Positions 47,575 through 58,247 are shown, numbered from the stretch's first letter. The stretch: DNA of 64,000 nucleotides from Chloroflexi bacterium TSY (GCA_019217005.1 JAHBNG010000025.1:83395-147394), one strand, 5' to 3'. The notes: generated from the letters alone by a model not told the origin. Numbers and translations: made by a program.

Positions 47575-48810
47575 GTGTTTTGTCAGATAAGTTATGATAC
47601 AGGTTGGTCATCAGAATCGGTATCCAAAACAGGATAGAAACGCTGGAACTTCTGGCGAGCGAGAGCGGGGGTAAATTGCCATTGAATGGTAGCGGATTGT
47701 TCATTGCGCTCGTTGACAAGAGCAAGGACAACAGTCTCAAGAAGCTCTTTGGAATCAATGCGGCGATCAAGAACTTGGCGAGTGATAACCGAGAGTTCAA
47801 TTTCAACCATATTAAGCCAACTCCCGTTGACGGGGGTATAAACCATCTGAAAGTGCTGAGCCAGAGCGAAAGCTTCCTCAGGCGAAAAGATGGTGTAGAA
47901 GGAACTGGGTGAATGAATGTTGAGATTATCCTGAACAATCTGTAATGAATCGGCATCAGGATTGTGTTTCGTTTTGAGATCATGCATGAAGCGAGCATAC
48001 TCTTGGCCTCTGCGCCGTTCGGTAATCTGAACAACCCGCTGTCCAGTGTGTGGCTGGTAAGCAATCAAGATGTAACAGATGCCCTTGCGTTCATAGTGAT
48101 GATCATAGCGCCATTTCTTGCCTGGTTTCATCTCAATCGGCACGATTGTATCGCCCAAGAGCTGACAAGGTTTTTTCATCGTAACACCCACCAGAGAGGA
48201 TTCTTGGGGTCATAGGGCTGTGCATAGAGGTCCAAGATTTGTTCCATGTGCCACAAGTATGTAGGTGTTAACTTTCCGATACACCACTGCACCTTCAAAT
48301 GGGGTTTCAGTTCGTTTTTTTTCAGAATTTCACTCACGGTTTCATGCGAAATGTCTTCCACAAACTTTAACTCAACCGCTGTGGTTGCTAGCAGCCTTAA
48401 AGTCCATCGGCTTCGCCCATCTGGTCCTTTCGTACACGCTAGTGCCGTGATTTTGGCTCTGGCTTCGTTACTAATCTCGACTGGTCGTCCGCTTCTTGGC
48501 CTCTCTTCTAGGGCTTTGGTTAGCCCTTCCGTCACATATCTTTTGCGGATTCGCACCACCGTTGCTCGCGTCACTCCCACTCGTTCCATGATTTCTCTGT
48601 CTGTTTTTCCTCCATCTGACAAGAGCAGAATATGTGCCCTTCTTATCTTTCTTACGTTCTCTTTTCCTTTTGCCGTTATTCGCCTTAATTCATTTCTGTC
48701 TTTATCACTTAGTTTAACTTTATATACTTGCTTCATTTCTCTCTGCCTCCTCGTTTTTTTAGTCACTTTCTGGCAGAGTTTACCGTATTATAACTTATCT
48801 GACAAAACAC
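47575..48810 (-). mobile_element. IS630-family element (1236 bp)
   Basis: Terminal repeats GTGTTTTGTCAGATAAGTTA on both ends; TA target duplicated (47573-47574, 48811-48812) as expected for IS630/Tc1. It is inserted in the IS4/IS701-like transposase gene. Confidence 0.93.
47592..48736 (-). pseudogene. IS630 transposase, frame disturbed at the first catalytic Asp
   Basis: The N-terminal half starts at ATG 48736 behind GAGGCAGAGAG (MKQVYKVKLSDKDRNELRRI) with helix-turn-helix text TDREIMERVGVTRATVVRIR. The C-terminal half has IVQDNLNIHS (Asp) and GSWLNMVEIELS (Glu). Between them the expected CYDEK motif reads in the third frame beside a six-A run near 48180, so two small indels, or frameshifting, separate the halves. 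Confidence 0.85.
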
Positions 48811-50141
48811 TAGATAGTGCAGATAAGACGAATGTATCACGGTATCTGAGTGAAGCTCCTTGGCGAGCCGAAAAACTCAATGATGAGCGTATAGGTTACA
48901 TGAAGTCAGAGACAGCACAATACCAACGTTCAGAGTCAGAATCGGTATTAGCGATTGACGATACACTATGTGAACATGTGGGAAGTCTGTTCGAGTATAT
49001 CGACACCCACTACAATCATAGCAATGGTCAGCATCCACTGGCTCATAACTTAGTCACAAGTCACTATGTCAGTGGCGCTATCCGTTTTCCGGTCGATGCA
49101 AGTATCTACCGACGGTACGAAGAGTTTACCGACTGGGAAGCATTTGTGGAAAAACATTTCCCAGTGACCGAGATTCCCAAGAAAAAGAAAGAACGAACCG
49201 CTTTTCATAAACGAGTGGATAGCCACCTATTAACTGACCCCGCCTTTCGAGAGCGAGACGAAGCGTTTAAGACCAAGATAACCATTGCCAGTGAACTGGT
49301 TGAAAAAGCTGTTGAACGAACCCTTATCTTTGGTTGGGCTCTCTTCGATGGTTGGTATCTCGCTCCAGATTTTCTAGCTGTACTCGATCGTCTGAATAAA
49401 GATTGGATCAGCATCTTGAAGTGCAATCGCAATCTGGAGACAAATAGTTTTCGTTTGCGGGATGAAGATGGTCAGCCGATAACTTTCGAGGGGCCACATA
49501 TTAAAGTCAAAGAGTTGGTCCCCTACATCCCCCAGAATGCCTACAAGCCTGTCACCATTGATGGTCGTACTTACTACACCTTTATGACTGTGCGTATCCC
49601 TTCTATCGGCAAGGTACGCATCGTGATTAGTTTTGATAATCCTGAATTGCAAGACAATTATGCCGTTTTAGTGACCAATCGCACCGACTGTAATGCCAAA
49701 CGCATTCTCTCGATTTACCTGCTTCGTTGGCCTATCGAGACGGTTTATCAGGATGGTAAACAACTGCTTGGTCTTGATGAATATTGCATGCGAACTGCCC
49801 ACGCCTTTCAAAAACATTGGTCTCTGGTCTTCGTGGCTTATTCTCTCTTGCACCTTGATTGTTTGGGACCATCATTGGCTAAAACTCAATTCTCGCCCAG
49901 CAAATCCCTTGGTGAGGCTACCCGGCAGCAAACTCAGTCACTGATTCAAGATCTCATCTTGACGGCTCATGATGCCTTGAATGACGGACAGGAGATTGCG
50001 GAGGTCTTCGCTACCCTTTTCGCCAAACGGCAGGTCTGCTCTGCTTAATTTGACTTTGTCAAATCTGGCACCTGCTCAAAATACAACTATCGAGTTTATT
50101 AATTGCATACTGATGAATGTACAAATAATCAGGCGCAGATA

Positions 50142-50975
50142 ATGCTGCTACACACAAAAAATATTTTTTTCGTTTGTCTCTTGATTGTCGTTACGCTTGG
50201 CGTATCGTTTCAAACAACTCATGCTCAAAGCTCGTCTGGAATTACTTCTCCCGCTACAAGTTCTAGTGTAAGTGGAGCCGTAACAATTCAAGGAACTGCG
50301 GTAATCGAACCTTTTCAGAAGTACGAACTGCACTTTAAGCAAGAACCCAGTGGAGATGATGCATATATCTACTTTGATGGAGGAACAGAACCGATTGTCA
50401 ATGGACAATTGGGGATTCTACAGGCTGATGGATTGCCGCCTGGTGTCTATAGTATACGGTTGCGTGTGGTGAAAAATGATGGAAATTACGCTGAGTTTTT
50501 TGCTCAGAGCGTGAGTATTGGTCTAGAGCCAACGCCCACACCAACGTCTAGTCAACCAATACCCACACCGATTCCTTCTGCAACATTTACGCCAGCCCCT
50601 CAGCCAACGCCAGCTGTTGGTCAGGTTACACAGCCCAATCTGGGAAATGGCGTATCTGTGCAGGCCGCACCTGAGCCCCTTGCTGCCGTTGTCGACGAAG
50701 CCGCACCAGCAGCTGATGTCTCCAATGCGGGTGAAGTAGTCGAAGCACCTGCCAGTGTCGCCAATGAGGAGATAACAACGAGCGAAGACCAAACAGCAAC
50801 GGATGGTTCGAGCGAAATTAACAGCATCACGCGACAGCTTGGCGAAGCCTTTGCGATTCAAATTTTGCGCGAACGATTCTTTTATGGCGTGCGCGTCAGC
50901 GCTGTGCTTTTTGCAGTCATCGCTTTGGTCTTCTTGGCAAAATGGATTTTTGGTTGGGTTCGTGCACAAATATAA
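50142..50975 (+). CDS. Secreted/membrane-anchored low-complexity protein
   Basis: 277 aa from ATG 50142. A signal peptide (NIFFVCLLIVVTLGVSFQTT, cleavage near AQS) precedes a beta-sandwich-like domain of about 100 residues (SPATSSSVSGAVTIQGTAVI, YSIRLRVVKNDGNYAEFFAQ). A Pro/Thr-rich and Ala/Glu-rich stalk (TPTPTSSQPIPTPIP...) and a C-terminal membrane helix (VSAVLFAVIALVFLAKWIF) follow. Likely a surface protein with the folded head outside. The stop overlaps the start of the next gene by TAAATG, so it leads a run with the methyltransferase and pth. An IS ends 47 bp upstream and may have replaced the native promoter. Confidence 0.8.
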   Translation: MLLHTKNIFFVCLLIVVTLGVSFQTTHAQSSSGITSPATSSSVSGAVTIQGTAVIEPFQKYELHFKQEPSGDDAYIYFDGGTEPIVNGQLGILQADGLPPGVYSIRLRVVKNDGNYAEFFAQSVSIGLEPTPTPTSSQPIPTPIPSATFTPAPQPTPAVGQVTQPNLGNGVSVQAAPEPLAAVVDEAAPAADVSNAGEVVEAPASVANEEITTSEDQTATDGSSEINSITRQLGEAFAIQILRERFFYGVRVSAVLFAVIALVFLAKWIFGWVRAQI

Positions 50976-51611
50976 ATGTCAGATTTATCATTTCCCGCTA
51001 CCTATTTTGCGCGACAGGAGGAAGAGGATGATCGTCTTTTCTATCAGATGCCGCGCTTAGTTGTACACATCGATGATGCCGCAATTTCAGCTGTCTCCTA
51101 TATTTTTGGACAGCTAATTGCGCCGAACGACCGGATACTGGACCTAATGAGTAGCTGGCGAAGTCATCTGCTGGAGAATTTAGAGACAGCAGAAATAGTT
51201 GGTCTGGGCATGAATGCAACAGAGATGGAACAAAACCCTCAGCTTGACCGTTATGTCGTTCACAATCTCAACATAGATCAGAGGCTGCCCTTTGACGATG
51301 AAACATTCGACGCCGCAGTTTGCACGGTGTCTGTCCAATACATGATTAAACCTATTGCCGTCTTTCAAGAGTTGAATCGAGTATTGAACGCTGGTGCACC
51401 CTTTATCGTCTCATTCTCTAATCGCTGTTTTCCACAAAAAGCCATCTCTATTTGGAGGGCGTGTAACGACGAGCAACATGTCCAGTTGGTTGGTAGTTAC
51501 TTCCAGCAAGCCGGACAGTGGACAACACCACAAACATGGGATAATCTGAATGGACAGGCATGGGATGGACGTCACGATCCTTTATATGTAGTTTGGGCAG
51601 AGAAATCATAA
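50976..51611 (+). CDS. SAM-dependent methyltransferase-like protein (UbiE/class I type)
   Basis: 211 aa. The motif I region reads NDRILDLMSSWRSHLLENLE, lacking the usual GxGxG but keeping the acidic end (VVGLGMNATEM). NIDQRLPFDDETFDAAVCTV and VLNAGAPFIVSFSNRCFPQK match motifs IV-VI of methyltransferase_11 proteins. Such proteins with a DxxSSW motif are common in cyanobacteria and Chloroflexota; the substrate is unknown. The start follows the preceding stop directly. Confidence 0.8.
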   Translation: MSDLSFPATYFARQEEEDDRLFYQMPRLVVHIDDAAISAVSYIFGQLIAPNDRILDLMSSWRSHLLENLETAEIVGLGMNATEMEQNPQLDRYVVHNLNIDQRLPFDDETFDAAVCTVSVQYMIKPIAVFQELNRVLNAGAPFIVSFSNRCFPQKAISIWRACNDEQHVQLVGSYFQQAGQWTTPQTWDNLNGQAWDGRHDPLYVVWAEKS

Positions 51612-51620
51612 CAGAAGCAA

Positions 51621-52319
51621 GTGAGTAAACTTAAAATAGTTGTTGGGCTGGGAAACCCCGGTCCAAAATATCAGAACAATCGCCACAATATCGGTTTCCG
51701 TACTGTTGAACTCTATGCAGAACGGTATGGTATTGAATTGTCGCGGTTGCAAATGAAAGCCCAAACGGGTGATGGATGGATTTCGAAAACAATCGAACAG
51801 AAGACTCGCCCCAACCAGATCGAAGGGCCTCTGCAAACAGTTGATGACGCATCTAAAAATAGGAGCAAAGCAGAGACGTCGATCGCACCGAGGGCTGTGA
51901 CTGTGCGTCAAAAAGTGCTTTTGGTCAAACCATTGACCTATATGAACAATAGTGGTGAGGCAGTTGCCGATCTTGCACGCTATTATCGAGTTGAGCCAGA
52001 AGAGATTCTTGTTGTTCATGACGACCTGGATTTATCACCTGGCAAGATCCGTCTACGTCCCGGCGGTGGATCAGGTGGACAGAAAGGCGTTGACTCCATT
52101 TCCCGCCTTTTGGGGACGAGCGATTATGCGCGGCTGCGAATTGGGATTGGCCGACCACCGGACAAAATGTCAGCCCACAGCTATGTTTTGCAGGACTTTC
52201 TGCGCGCCGAAGCCGATATTTTTGCGCCGCTGGGTGGACCACTCTGTGATGCAATCGATTGCTGGTTAATTCACGGGATTGAACCTGCGATGAATCAATT
52301 TAACCGTAAAAATAAGTAA
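51621..52319 (+). CDS. pth: Peptidyl-tRNA hydrolase
   Basis: 232 aa from GTG 51621. [20 protein letters not shown] carries the catalytic His and Asn, [11 protein letters not shown] the second Asn, and [20 protein letters not shown] the catalytic Asp. It frees tRNA from prematurely released peptides. A roughly 38-residue insertion ([20 protein letters not shown]...) after GDGWIS is absent from the E. coli enzyme; it is polar and probably a surface loop. It starts 9 bp after the methyltransferase gene. Confidence 0.95.
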   Translation: MSKLKIVVGLGNPGPKYQNNRHNIGFRTVELYAERYGIELSRLQMKAQTGDGWISKTIEQKTRPNQIEGPLQTVDDASKNRSKAETSIAPRAVTVRQKVLLVKPLTYMNNSGEAVADLARYYRVEPEEILVVHDDLDLSPGKIRLRPGGGSGGQKGVDSISRLLGTSDYARLRIGIGRPPDKMSAHSYVLQDFLRAEADIFAPLGGPLCDAIDCWLIHGIEPAMNQFNRKNK

Positions 52320-52364
52320 GGAGCTGTCAGACCATATAGAGCAAGTTGTAGTCGAATTCATGAT

Positions 52365-52437
52365 AGTGTGCCCAAAGTGTGTACATGGAGACCACTCAGT
52401 CAGAGAACCTACTCCATTTGCACACATTTGGGGTACG
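52365..52437. repeat. Palindromic repeat family R1 (copy d)
   Basis: AGTGTGCCCAAAGTGTGTAC, centre CTCAGTCAGAGAACCTA, then CACACATTTGGGGTAC. It lies 50 bp upstream of mfd. Confidence 0.75.
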
Positions 52438-52486
52438 TACCCGGAAACATTGCCTTTTCGACCCTGCAACTCTTCAACCCTGAACA

Positions 52487-55400
52487 ATGAACCTTTCAGG
52501 AATTGTCCCCCTACTTGAACAAGTGCCAGCTTATTGCACATTGTTGGCAACAGAAGATTCACGCCCCCAAGCGCTGCTGCACGCTGTTCATCCTGCAGTG
52601 ATCGCTGGAATCGCAAGAGAGCGTTCTGGGCCTGTGGTCTTTCTTACTGCGCGTAGCGAAATGGCTATCCAACTTGCCGATCGACTGGAAGCTTGGTTGC
52701 CAATAGAGAACGATGAAACACCTTCCATCTACCTCTTTGCCGAACCCGACGCCCTTCCTTATGAACGTATTTCCTGGAGCAGCGAAACACGTCAACGGCG
52801 ACTCACTGCGCTCGCCGCGCTACAGAGTCGAGCGAGCCAAAAGAGACAACCGATCATCATTGTCAGTGCCCGTTCACTGATGCAGAAGACGCTGCCGCCC
52901 AAAGAGTTGCGATTATCGCTGCGTCCACTCAAAACAGGCGGTATCGTGCGCTTGGAGCAAATGACGCTCAATTGGGTACAAACAGGCTATACAGCAACAG
53001 ACGTTGTGGAAGAGCCGGGTACATTCGCTCGTCGGGGTGGAATCATCGATATTTGGCCACCGAATCTGCCCCACCCGATTCGCATCGATCTCTTTGGTGA
53101 CGAAATTGACAGCTTGCGCGTCTTTGACCCCGCAACCCAACGTACCGAAGCACGCATCGACCAAATCGAGATCGGTCCGGGATGTGAGGCACTGAGCAAA
53201 CATGGTCCTGCGGCCTTACGACGTTTAGGGATTGAGGGTGACAGTCTGAATGCGCCAGAAAACATCGATGCAAGCGAAACAGCTTCCCCATTGCAAGATC
53301 CTGGCTTGTTGCTCGCTCTACGCGAGGAATTGCGTCTCGAAGTAGAGCATCTTCATAACGGTGAGAGTTTTCGCGGGATCGAATGGTATCTGCCTTACTT
53401 TTATGATACCCCTTCCAGCCTGCTAGATTATGTTCCATCAGATGCCTCGTTGATTATTGATGACGGTGCAGATTTGCTCCAAACGCTTCAAGAATTAGAA
53501 GAGCAAGCCATCAATTTGCGTGTTGAATTAGAGCGTAGCGGTGAACTCCCTGCTGGATTTGCAACAAGCTTTTTGGGCGCAGCTGAATTGCAACAAGCGC
53601 TGATGGAGCGTCAGCCACTGATTCTGGGTTATGGTCATCTGGATGGAACCACCTCTAATGAAACCACGGATTTGGCCCGTAGCTTTGCACCAGGTCCGCG
53701 ATTTGGTGGCAAGACCAAAGAGATTGTGCGAGAAATCGAGAAATTGCGAACGGCAGGGCATCGAGCGGTCCTTGTGACTCGGCAAGCAGCGCGCCTCCAA
53801 GAATTATTGGCCAACGCTGATTCCCCCGTTCACGTCCAAAGCGATCTCACTGAATTGCCCGTTCAGGGTATCACGCTTGTTCAGGGCGTCATGAGCGATG
53901 GATTTATTTTGAGGGGGATTGAACAACAGAGCGAGGGGCATCGAACGATATCGAGCGATCCGTCAGAGCCAATGAACCTCCATCTCTTGACTGATACTGA
54001 ACTCTTTGGCTGGAGCAAACCCCGAGCGCGGCGCAAATCTGCTGCACGCAGTACGGTTGCCCCCGAAATCTTCTTTGCAGACGTCAAAGCGGGAGACTTT
54101 GTTGTTCACTTGGAACATGGAATTGGTCAGTATGATGGCTTGATTAAGATGGAACTCAACGGGATTGAACGTGAGTACCTGCAAGTCACCTATGCCAAAA
54201 GTGATAAGCTTTATGTGCCGGTCCATCAGGCGGATCGTCTTAGTCGTTACGTCGGTGCAAGTGATGGTGCCCCTCCTGTTACGCGTTTGGGGACGGCAGA
54301 TTGGCAGACAGTCAAAGAACGCACCAAGCGATCCATTGCTGATATTGCTGATGATCTATTGAAGCTCTACGCAGAGCGTGAACTCGTTTCTGGTTATTCC
54401 TACAGCCCCGATGGTCCTTGGCAAGAAGAATTAGAGGCAAGCTTTCCTTATCAAGAGACGTTGGATCAGCTGTCGGCAGTGGAAGAAGTAAAGAGCGATA
54501 TGGAGTCTAACCGCCCGATGGATCGATTGATTGCGGGCGATGTGGGGTATGGCAAAACAGAAGTGGCCGTGCGCGCCGCTTTTAAGGCCATCACGGATGG
54601 ACGGCAGGTTGCCATGTTGGTGCCAACGACTGTTCTGGCCCAGCAGCACTATCGTACCTTTAATGAACGGCTGGGGCGTTTTCCAGTACGGATTGAAATG
54701 CTCAGTCGTTTCCGGACACGGGTTCAACAGGAGCGCGTCATTGATGGGCTGGCTGACGGCACGGTTGATATGGTGGTCGGTACACATCGGATCTTGAGTC
54801 AGGATATAGAATTCAAAGATCTGGGCTTGATGATCATCGATGAGGAGCAGCGGTTTGGTGTGGCTCAGAAAGAGCGGCTCAAGCAACTGAGGACCCAAAT
54901 CGATGTGTTGACTCTAAGCGCCACACCAATTCCACGCACGCTCCACATGAGTCTTAGTGGCGTGCGCGACATGAGTACGATTAACACACCGCCCAAAGAA
55001 CGGCAACCAGTTCACACCGTATTGGCTGAGTACGATGAATTGATGGTCCGCCAGGCGATCCAGCGCGAACTCAGTCGCAATGGTCAGGTTTACTTTGTTA
55101 ACAACCGCGTACGAGGGATTCAGGCGTTGGCAGACCGAGTTCAGCAGCTTGTACCTGAATCCACCGTCCTTGTGGGGCATGGTCAGATGCCTGAGCGTCA
55201 GTTGGAAGAGACCATGTTGCTCTTTGCCGAGGGTGAAGCTGACATTCTGGTCTGTACGACGATCATCGAAAATGGGTTGGATATCCCCAACGCCAACACC
55301 ATCATCATCAATCGGTCGGATCGATTTGGATTGGCGCAACTCTATCAGCTGCGGGGTCGCGTGGGTCGCAGCGCAGAGCGGGGACATTGCTATTTGCTCT

Positions 55401-56329
55401 ATGAGAAGAACACAACGTTAAGTTTTGACGCTCGACGACGACTCTCTGCGATCCTGGAGAGCAGCGAAGAGTTGGGGGCTGGCTTTCGCATTGCCATGCG
55501 CGATCTGGAGATTCGCGGTGCGGGTGATCTGCTCGGTGCCCGTCAGCATGGCAATATCGATACTGTCGGCTTTGATCTCTATACACGGCTCCTGGCCCAG
55601 GCAATCAACGAAGCTCGTCAGAAGAAAGAACGCTTTGACCAGGCAATGGAGGCAAAGCAGCGCCAAAACGAAGAAGAGGAGAATGGCGGAACAGATCCTG
55701 CGAGTGAGTCAGGAGTTCCACAATTAGCCGAGGATGCGCAAACAGAACCTCAACTGCAACGCGATGATCCACAAGACGATCATCCAATTGCTGAGTCAGA
55801 AATACCCACCAACGACTCGCCTTTTGACATCAACGATCCTCTGGCACCTCCTGTTACGCTCGATCTACCCATTACTGCCCAAATTCCCGCAACTTACATC
55901 GAGGACGACAGTCTGCGGCTTCAGATCTATCGTCGGATCGCCGGTCTCACGAGTCGGGAAGGTGTGGATGAAATGCGACGTGAGCTGCTCGACCGCTTTG
56001 GCGAAGATGACGAAACAGGCGGGGTGCCCGAAGAGGTGGACAACTTGCTCTATCAGATTCAGATCAAAATCTTAGCGCTAGGTGCCGGTGTTCAAAATAT
56101 CGGACGCGAGCTAGACCAGATTGTGGTACGGAGTGAAATTCTGGAAAATATGAATCGCACAGCGCTGCAAAGGCGATTGCGCTTGGGGCTAGGCCATCTA
56201 GAAGACGATGTCTTTGTTCCCGAAGATGCGGCCCGCGTGGCGCGGCGAGCCATCTATCTCCCCGTGGATGATGCTGGTCGATGGCGTACAGTCTTAACGC
56301 GAACGCTCCAGATCATGGCATATAGTTAG
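52487..56329 (+). CDS. mfd: Transcription-repair coupling factor Mfd
   Basis: 1280 aa. The N-terminal UvrB-like domains (about 1-420) include [24 protein letters not shown] text. The RNA-polymerase-interacting CarD-like domain follows ([20 protein letters not shown]), then the SF2 translocase: Walker [25 protein letters not shown] box [10 protein letters not shown], motif [17 protein letters not shown] and motif [15 protein letters not shown]. The C-terminal TRCF domain ([20 protein letters not shown]) is preceded by an acidic, low-complexity insert of some 90 residues ([20 protein letters not shown]...) not usual in the family. It removes stalled polymerase and recruits UvrA. Confidence 0.97.
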   Translation: MNLSGIVPLLEQVPAYCTLLATEDSRPQALLHAVHPAVIAGIARERSGPVVFLTARSEMAIQLADRLEAWLPIENDETPSIYLFAEPDALPYERISWSSETRQRRLTALAALQSRASQKRQPIIIVSARSLMQKTLPPKELRLSLRPLKTGGIVRLEQMTLNWVQTGYTATDVVEEPGTFARRGGIIDIWPPNLPHPIRIDLFGDEIDSLRVFDPATQRTEARIDQIEIGPGCEALSKHGPAALRRLGIEGDSLNAPENIDASETASPLQDPGLLLALREELRLEVEHLHNGESFRGIEWYLPYFYDTPSSLLDYVPSDASLIIDDGADLLQTLQELEEQAINLRVELERSGELPAGFATSFLGAAELQQALMERQPLILGYGHLDGTTSNETTDLARSFAPGPRFGGKTKEIVREIEKLRTAGHRAVLVTRQAARLQELLANADSPVHVQSDLTELPVQGITLVQGVMSDGFILRGIEQQSEGHRTISSDPSEPMNLHLLTDTELFGWSKPRARRKSAARSTVAPEIFFADVKAGDFVVHLEHGIGQYDGLIKMELNGIEREYLQVTYAKSDKLYVPVHQADRLSRYVGASDGAPPVTRLGTADWQTVKERTKRSIADIADDLLKLYAERELVSGYSYSPDGPWQEELEASFPYQETLDQLSAVEEVKSDMESNRPMDRLIAGDVGYGKTEVAVRAAFKAITDGRQVAMLVPTTVLAQQHYRTFNERLGRFPVRIEMLSRFRTRVQQERVIDGLADGTVDMVVGTHRILSQDIEFKDLGLMIIDEEQRFGVAQKERLKQLRTQIDVLTLSATPIPRTLHMSLSGVRDMSTINTPPKERQPVHTVLAEYDELMVRQAIQRELSRNGQVYFVNNRVRGIQALADRVQQLVPESTVLVGHGQMPERQLEETMLLFAEGEADILVCTTIIENGLDIPNANTIIINRSDRFGLAQLYQLRGRVGRSAERGHCYLLYEKNTTLSFDARRRLSAILESSEELGAGFRIAMRDLEIRGAGDLLGARQHGNIDTVGFDLYTRLLAQAINEARQKKERFDQAMEAKQRQNEEEENGGTDPASESGVPQLAEDAQTEPQLQRDDPQDDHPIAESEIPTNDSPFDINDPLAPPVTLDLPITAQIPATYIEDDSLRLQIYRRIAGLTSREGVDEMRRELLDRFGEDDETGGVPEEVDNLLYQIQIKILALGAGVQNIGRELDQIVVRSEILENMNRTALQRRLRLGLGHLEDDVFVPEDAARVARRAIYLPVDDAGRWRTVLTRTLQIMAYS

Positions 56330-56394
56330 TAACCATATCGCCCCTCGCCGCAGTTAACTGTACCACTCGTTGTCTGCTAACACCACATTTCAAC

Positions 56395-56823
56395 ATGGCG
56401 CTAGAAATCACACCGAAGCTATCGATTGATGAAGACGAGCTAACCTTCACCTTTGTCCGTTCGTCTGGTCCAGGTGGACAGAACGTGAACAAGGTCTCAA
56501 CAGCAGTACAGCTACGCTTTGACCTGATGCATTCGCCCTCTTTACCTCTTGCCATTCGTCAACGCGCCGCGAAGTTGGCGGGGCGACGTTTGACGGAGGA
56601 CGGGATCCTGGTGCTTACGTCTCGTCAGCATCGGACTCAATCTCAAAATCGTGCGCGCGTGATTTCCCAATTGATCGATTTATTGCGTGCAGCAGCCAAG
56701 CCACCCAAACCGCGACGTAAAACGAAGCCCACAGCAGCCTCCCGTGAAAGACGGTTGGCAAAAAAACAGAGACGAAGTGAGATCAAACGAAATCGAAGAC
56801 CAGTGAAGGGTGACGATGAGTGA
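56395..56823 (+). CDS. arfB: Alternative ribosome-rescue factor ArfB (YaeJ-like)
   Basis: 142 aa. FVRSSGPGGQNVNKVSTAVQ contains the GGQ motif of peptide-release factors. The N-terminal domain is followed by a basic tail (KPPKPRRKTKPTAASRERRL, KKQRRSEIKRNRRPV) that in ArfB enters the mRNA channel of stalled ribosomes. It hydrolyses peptidyl-tRNA on ribosomes lacking a stop codon. The stop overlaps the next gene's start by 8 bp. Confidence 0.93.
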   Translation: MALEITPKLSIDEDELTFTFVRSSGPGGQNVNKVSTAVQLRFDLMHSPSLPLAIRQRAAKLAGRRLTEDGILVLTSRQHRTQSQNRARVISQLIDLLRAAAKPPKPRRKTKPTAASRERRLAKKQRRSEIKRNRRPVKGDDE

Positions 56824-57979
56824 AAAACAGCATGAAATACCGGGTGCTGAAATACTTGACACCTTTGAGCGTTTCAACCAAAAAGACGATGTCTTTCGTC
56901 GCTCTTGGTGGGACGAACGGATTCGCAGCGAGAAAGCGAAACTATTTTACGCAACATACCGCGAACCACTAAAAAGTTGGCGCAAAGCCGATGGTTTCAC
57001 GCAGAAAGATTACGCGCTGCGGAATGCGGCCTGGCACGTCAGCGACATTTTTACCGAATTAAAAGAGGACCAGGATCGTCGCGAAGGGTTTTCCGACGAA
57101 TTTACTCTTTATCGCGATGTGGCAGAGGTTAGGACGGAAATGGGAACACCCGTTGAAGCCGCCAATGAAATCAAGCGCGTGGCGAAAGGCTTTGGTGCGG
57201 ATCTCGTCGGCATCACAGACTTTGATGAGCGTTGGCTCTACGTCAATAAATTCAGCGATCTGAGTCAGCGTGAAAAACCACAAGAGCTTCCGGTGGGTCT
57301 GGACAATGTCATTGTCACGGCACAGGCCATGGATTACGATCTGATTCGTACCGTGCCATCGGCATTGAGCGGTGCCGCCACTGGTTTGGGTTATTCTCAT
57401 GACGCGCTCGTGGTACTCTCCATCGCACAATACATCCGTAACCTGGGCTATAATGCGATTGCCAGTATGAATGATACGGCGTTGGCCATTCCATTGGCCA
57501 TCAAAGCAGGATTGGGTGAATATGGGCGTCACGGCCTCCTCATCACTAAGGAGTTTGGCCCCCGCGTGCGTTTGGGCAAGGTTTTTACCGATCTGCCATT
57601 GGCGCACGATCGGCCGACTCGCTTTGGTGTCAAAGAATTCTGTACAATCTGTCAACGTTGCTCATCGGGATGTCCCGTCAGGGCGATTCCATCGGGCGAA
57701 CCGTCGGCAGAACGGCACAATCAATCCAACATCAAAGGCGTTAAAAAGTGGTCAGTTGATGGTGAGAAGTGTTTCGGCTATTGGGCCGCACAAAACAGTG
57801 ACTGCTCGATCTGCATTCGTGTCTGTCCCTACAACAAAGATTATTCATTTTGGTGGAACCGGCTTGGACGTTGGTTGGCGGGAACATGGTTGCGCAAATG
57901 GATGTTAACGCTGGACGTGCAGCTAGGATATGGGCAGCGATTAAAGCCCAAAGAGTGGTGGCTTAAGAAACGGATCTAA
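56816..57979 (+). CDS. Reductive-dehalogenase-like protein with two 4Fe-4S clusters
   Basis: 387 aa from ATG 56816 (GAAGGG five bases upstream). The N-terminal half is a nitroreductase/cobalamin-reductase-like region: VAKGFGADLVGITDFDERWL, then LSGAATGLGYSHDALVVLSI and AGLGEYGRHGLLITKEFGPR. The C-terminal half has cluster motif FCTICQRCSSGCPVRAIPSG and a second one, CFGYWAAQNSDCSICIRVCPYN. This arrangement matches RdhA/QueG-related enzymes. There is no twin-arginine signal and no RdhB neighbour, so it is probably a cytoplasmic relative of unknown substrate. Translation appears coupled to arfB. Confidence 0.8.
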   Translation: MSEKQHEIPGAEILDTFERFNQKDDVFRRSWWDERIRSEKAKLFYATYREPLKSWRKADGFTQKDYALRNAAWHVSDIFTELKEDQDRREGFSDEFTLYRDVAEVRTEMGTPVEAANEIKRVAKGFGADLVGITDFDERWLYVNKFSDLSQREKPQELPVGLDNVIVTAQAMDYDLIRTVPSALSGAATGLGYSHDALVVLSIAQYIRNLGYNAIASMNDTALAIPLAIKAGLGEYGRHGLLITKEFGPRVRLGKVFTDLPLAHDRPTRFGVKEFCTICQRCSSGCPVRAIPSGEPSAERHNQSNIKGVKKWSVDGEKCFGYWAAQNSDCSICIRVCPYNKDYSFWWNRLGRWLAGTWLRKWMLTLDVQLGYGQRLKPKEWWLKKRI

Positions 57980-58038
57980 TTAACTTGAATTCGGGGTTGA
58001 GAAGAAACCCGGATAGTGTCAGATGTTATCCCTTTAGG

Positions 58039-58112
58039 GTGACATATGTCACTATCCATATGGTAACATATGTCACGTACCACAACATCTAGTGGTGGGT
58101 GACATATGTCAC
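58039..58112. promoter_or_regulatory. Three copies of a 14-bp palindrome GTGACATATGTCAC
   Basis: Sites at 58039-58052 (perfect), 58063-58076 (one mismatch, GTAACATATGTCAC) and 58099-58112 (perfect). Centres are 24 and 36 bp apart. Located between two convergent genes (Fe-S protein and membrane protein), an odd place for an operator. They could bind a dimeric regulator or be part of a repeat. Confidence 0.6.
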
Positions 58113-58247
58113 CAAAGAGGTTTGTTTGGAACTAATGTAATTTTGTTGACAGAACACTTAGGAATGAGCATTAAATTAAGTTGAACAGTCATTCCCGAGT
58201 GAAACGAAGAATCGTGTTCGAGTTATTTAATTCCGATTCCTTAGATG

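Larger units (their letters stand above)
47410..50048 (+). pseudogene. DDE transposase (IS4/IS701-like, DDE_5 type) split by IS630
   Basis: Codons 1-55 (MQLPIVNVAPLVKEHSETFR... ARCIL) lie at 47410-47574. The rest resumes at 48813 (DSADKTNVSRYLSEAPWRAE) and runs to 50048. Removing 1238 bp joins them in frame to 466 aa. VLAIDDTLCEHVG (first Asp), GWALFDGWYLAPDFL (second Asp) and LRWPIETVYQDGKQLLGL (Glu) are the DDE triad contexts. Intact apart from the insertion. Confidence 0.92.
47308..50094 (+). mobile_element. IS4/IS701-like element split by an IS630 element
   Basis: Terminal repeats CTCGATAGTTGT / ACAACTATCGAG and a 7-bp duplication TTTATTA (47301-47307, 50095-50101). Without the IS630 insert its length is 1549 bp with one 466-codon transposase. 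Confidence 0.88.

Noticed and set aside
47592..48766. Programmed frameshift in the IS630 transposase
   Set aside because: The overlap beside an A run invites it, but the catalytic CYDEK lies in a third frame, so two separate indels are needed; decay is simpler.
48246..50048. A 600-codon plus-strand open frame
   Set aside because: Its first 190 codons are antisense to the IS630 transposase; the true protein is the IS4/IS701-like transposase joined across the IS630 insertion.
58021..58130. CRISPR-like array (three similar 14-mers)
   Set aside because: Units are short perfect palindromes with unequal 10- and 22-bp gaps; no repeat-spacer regularity and no cas genes.
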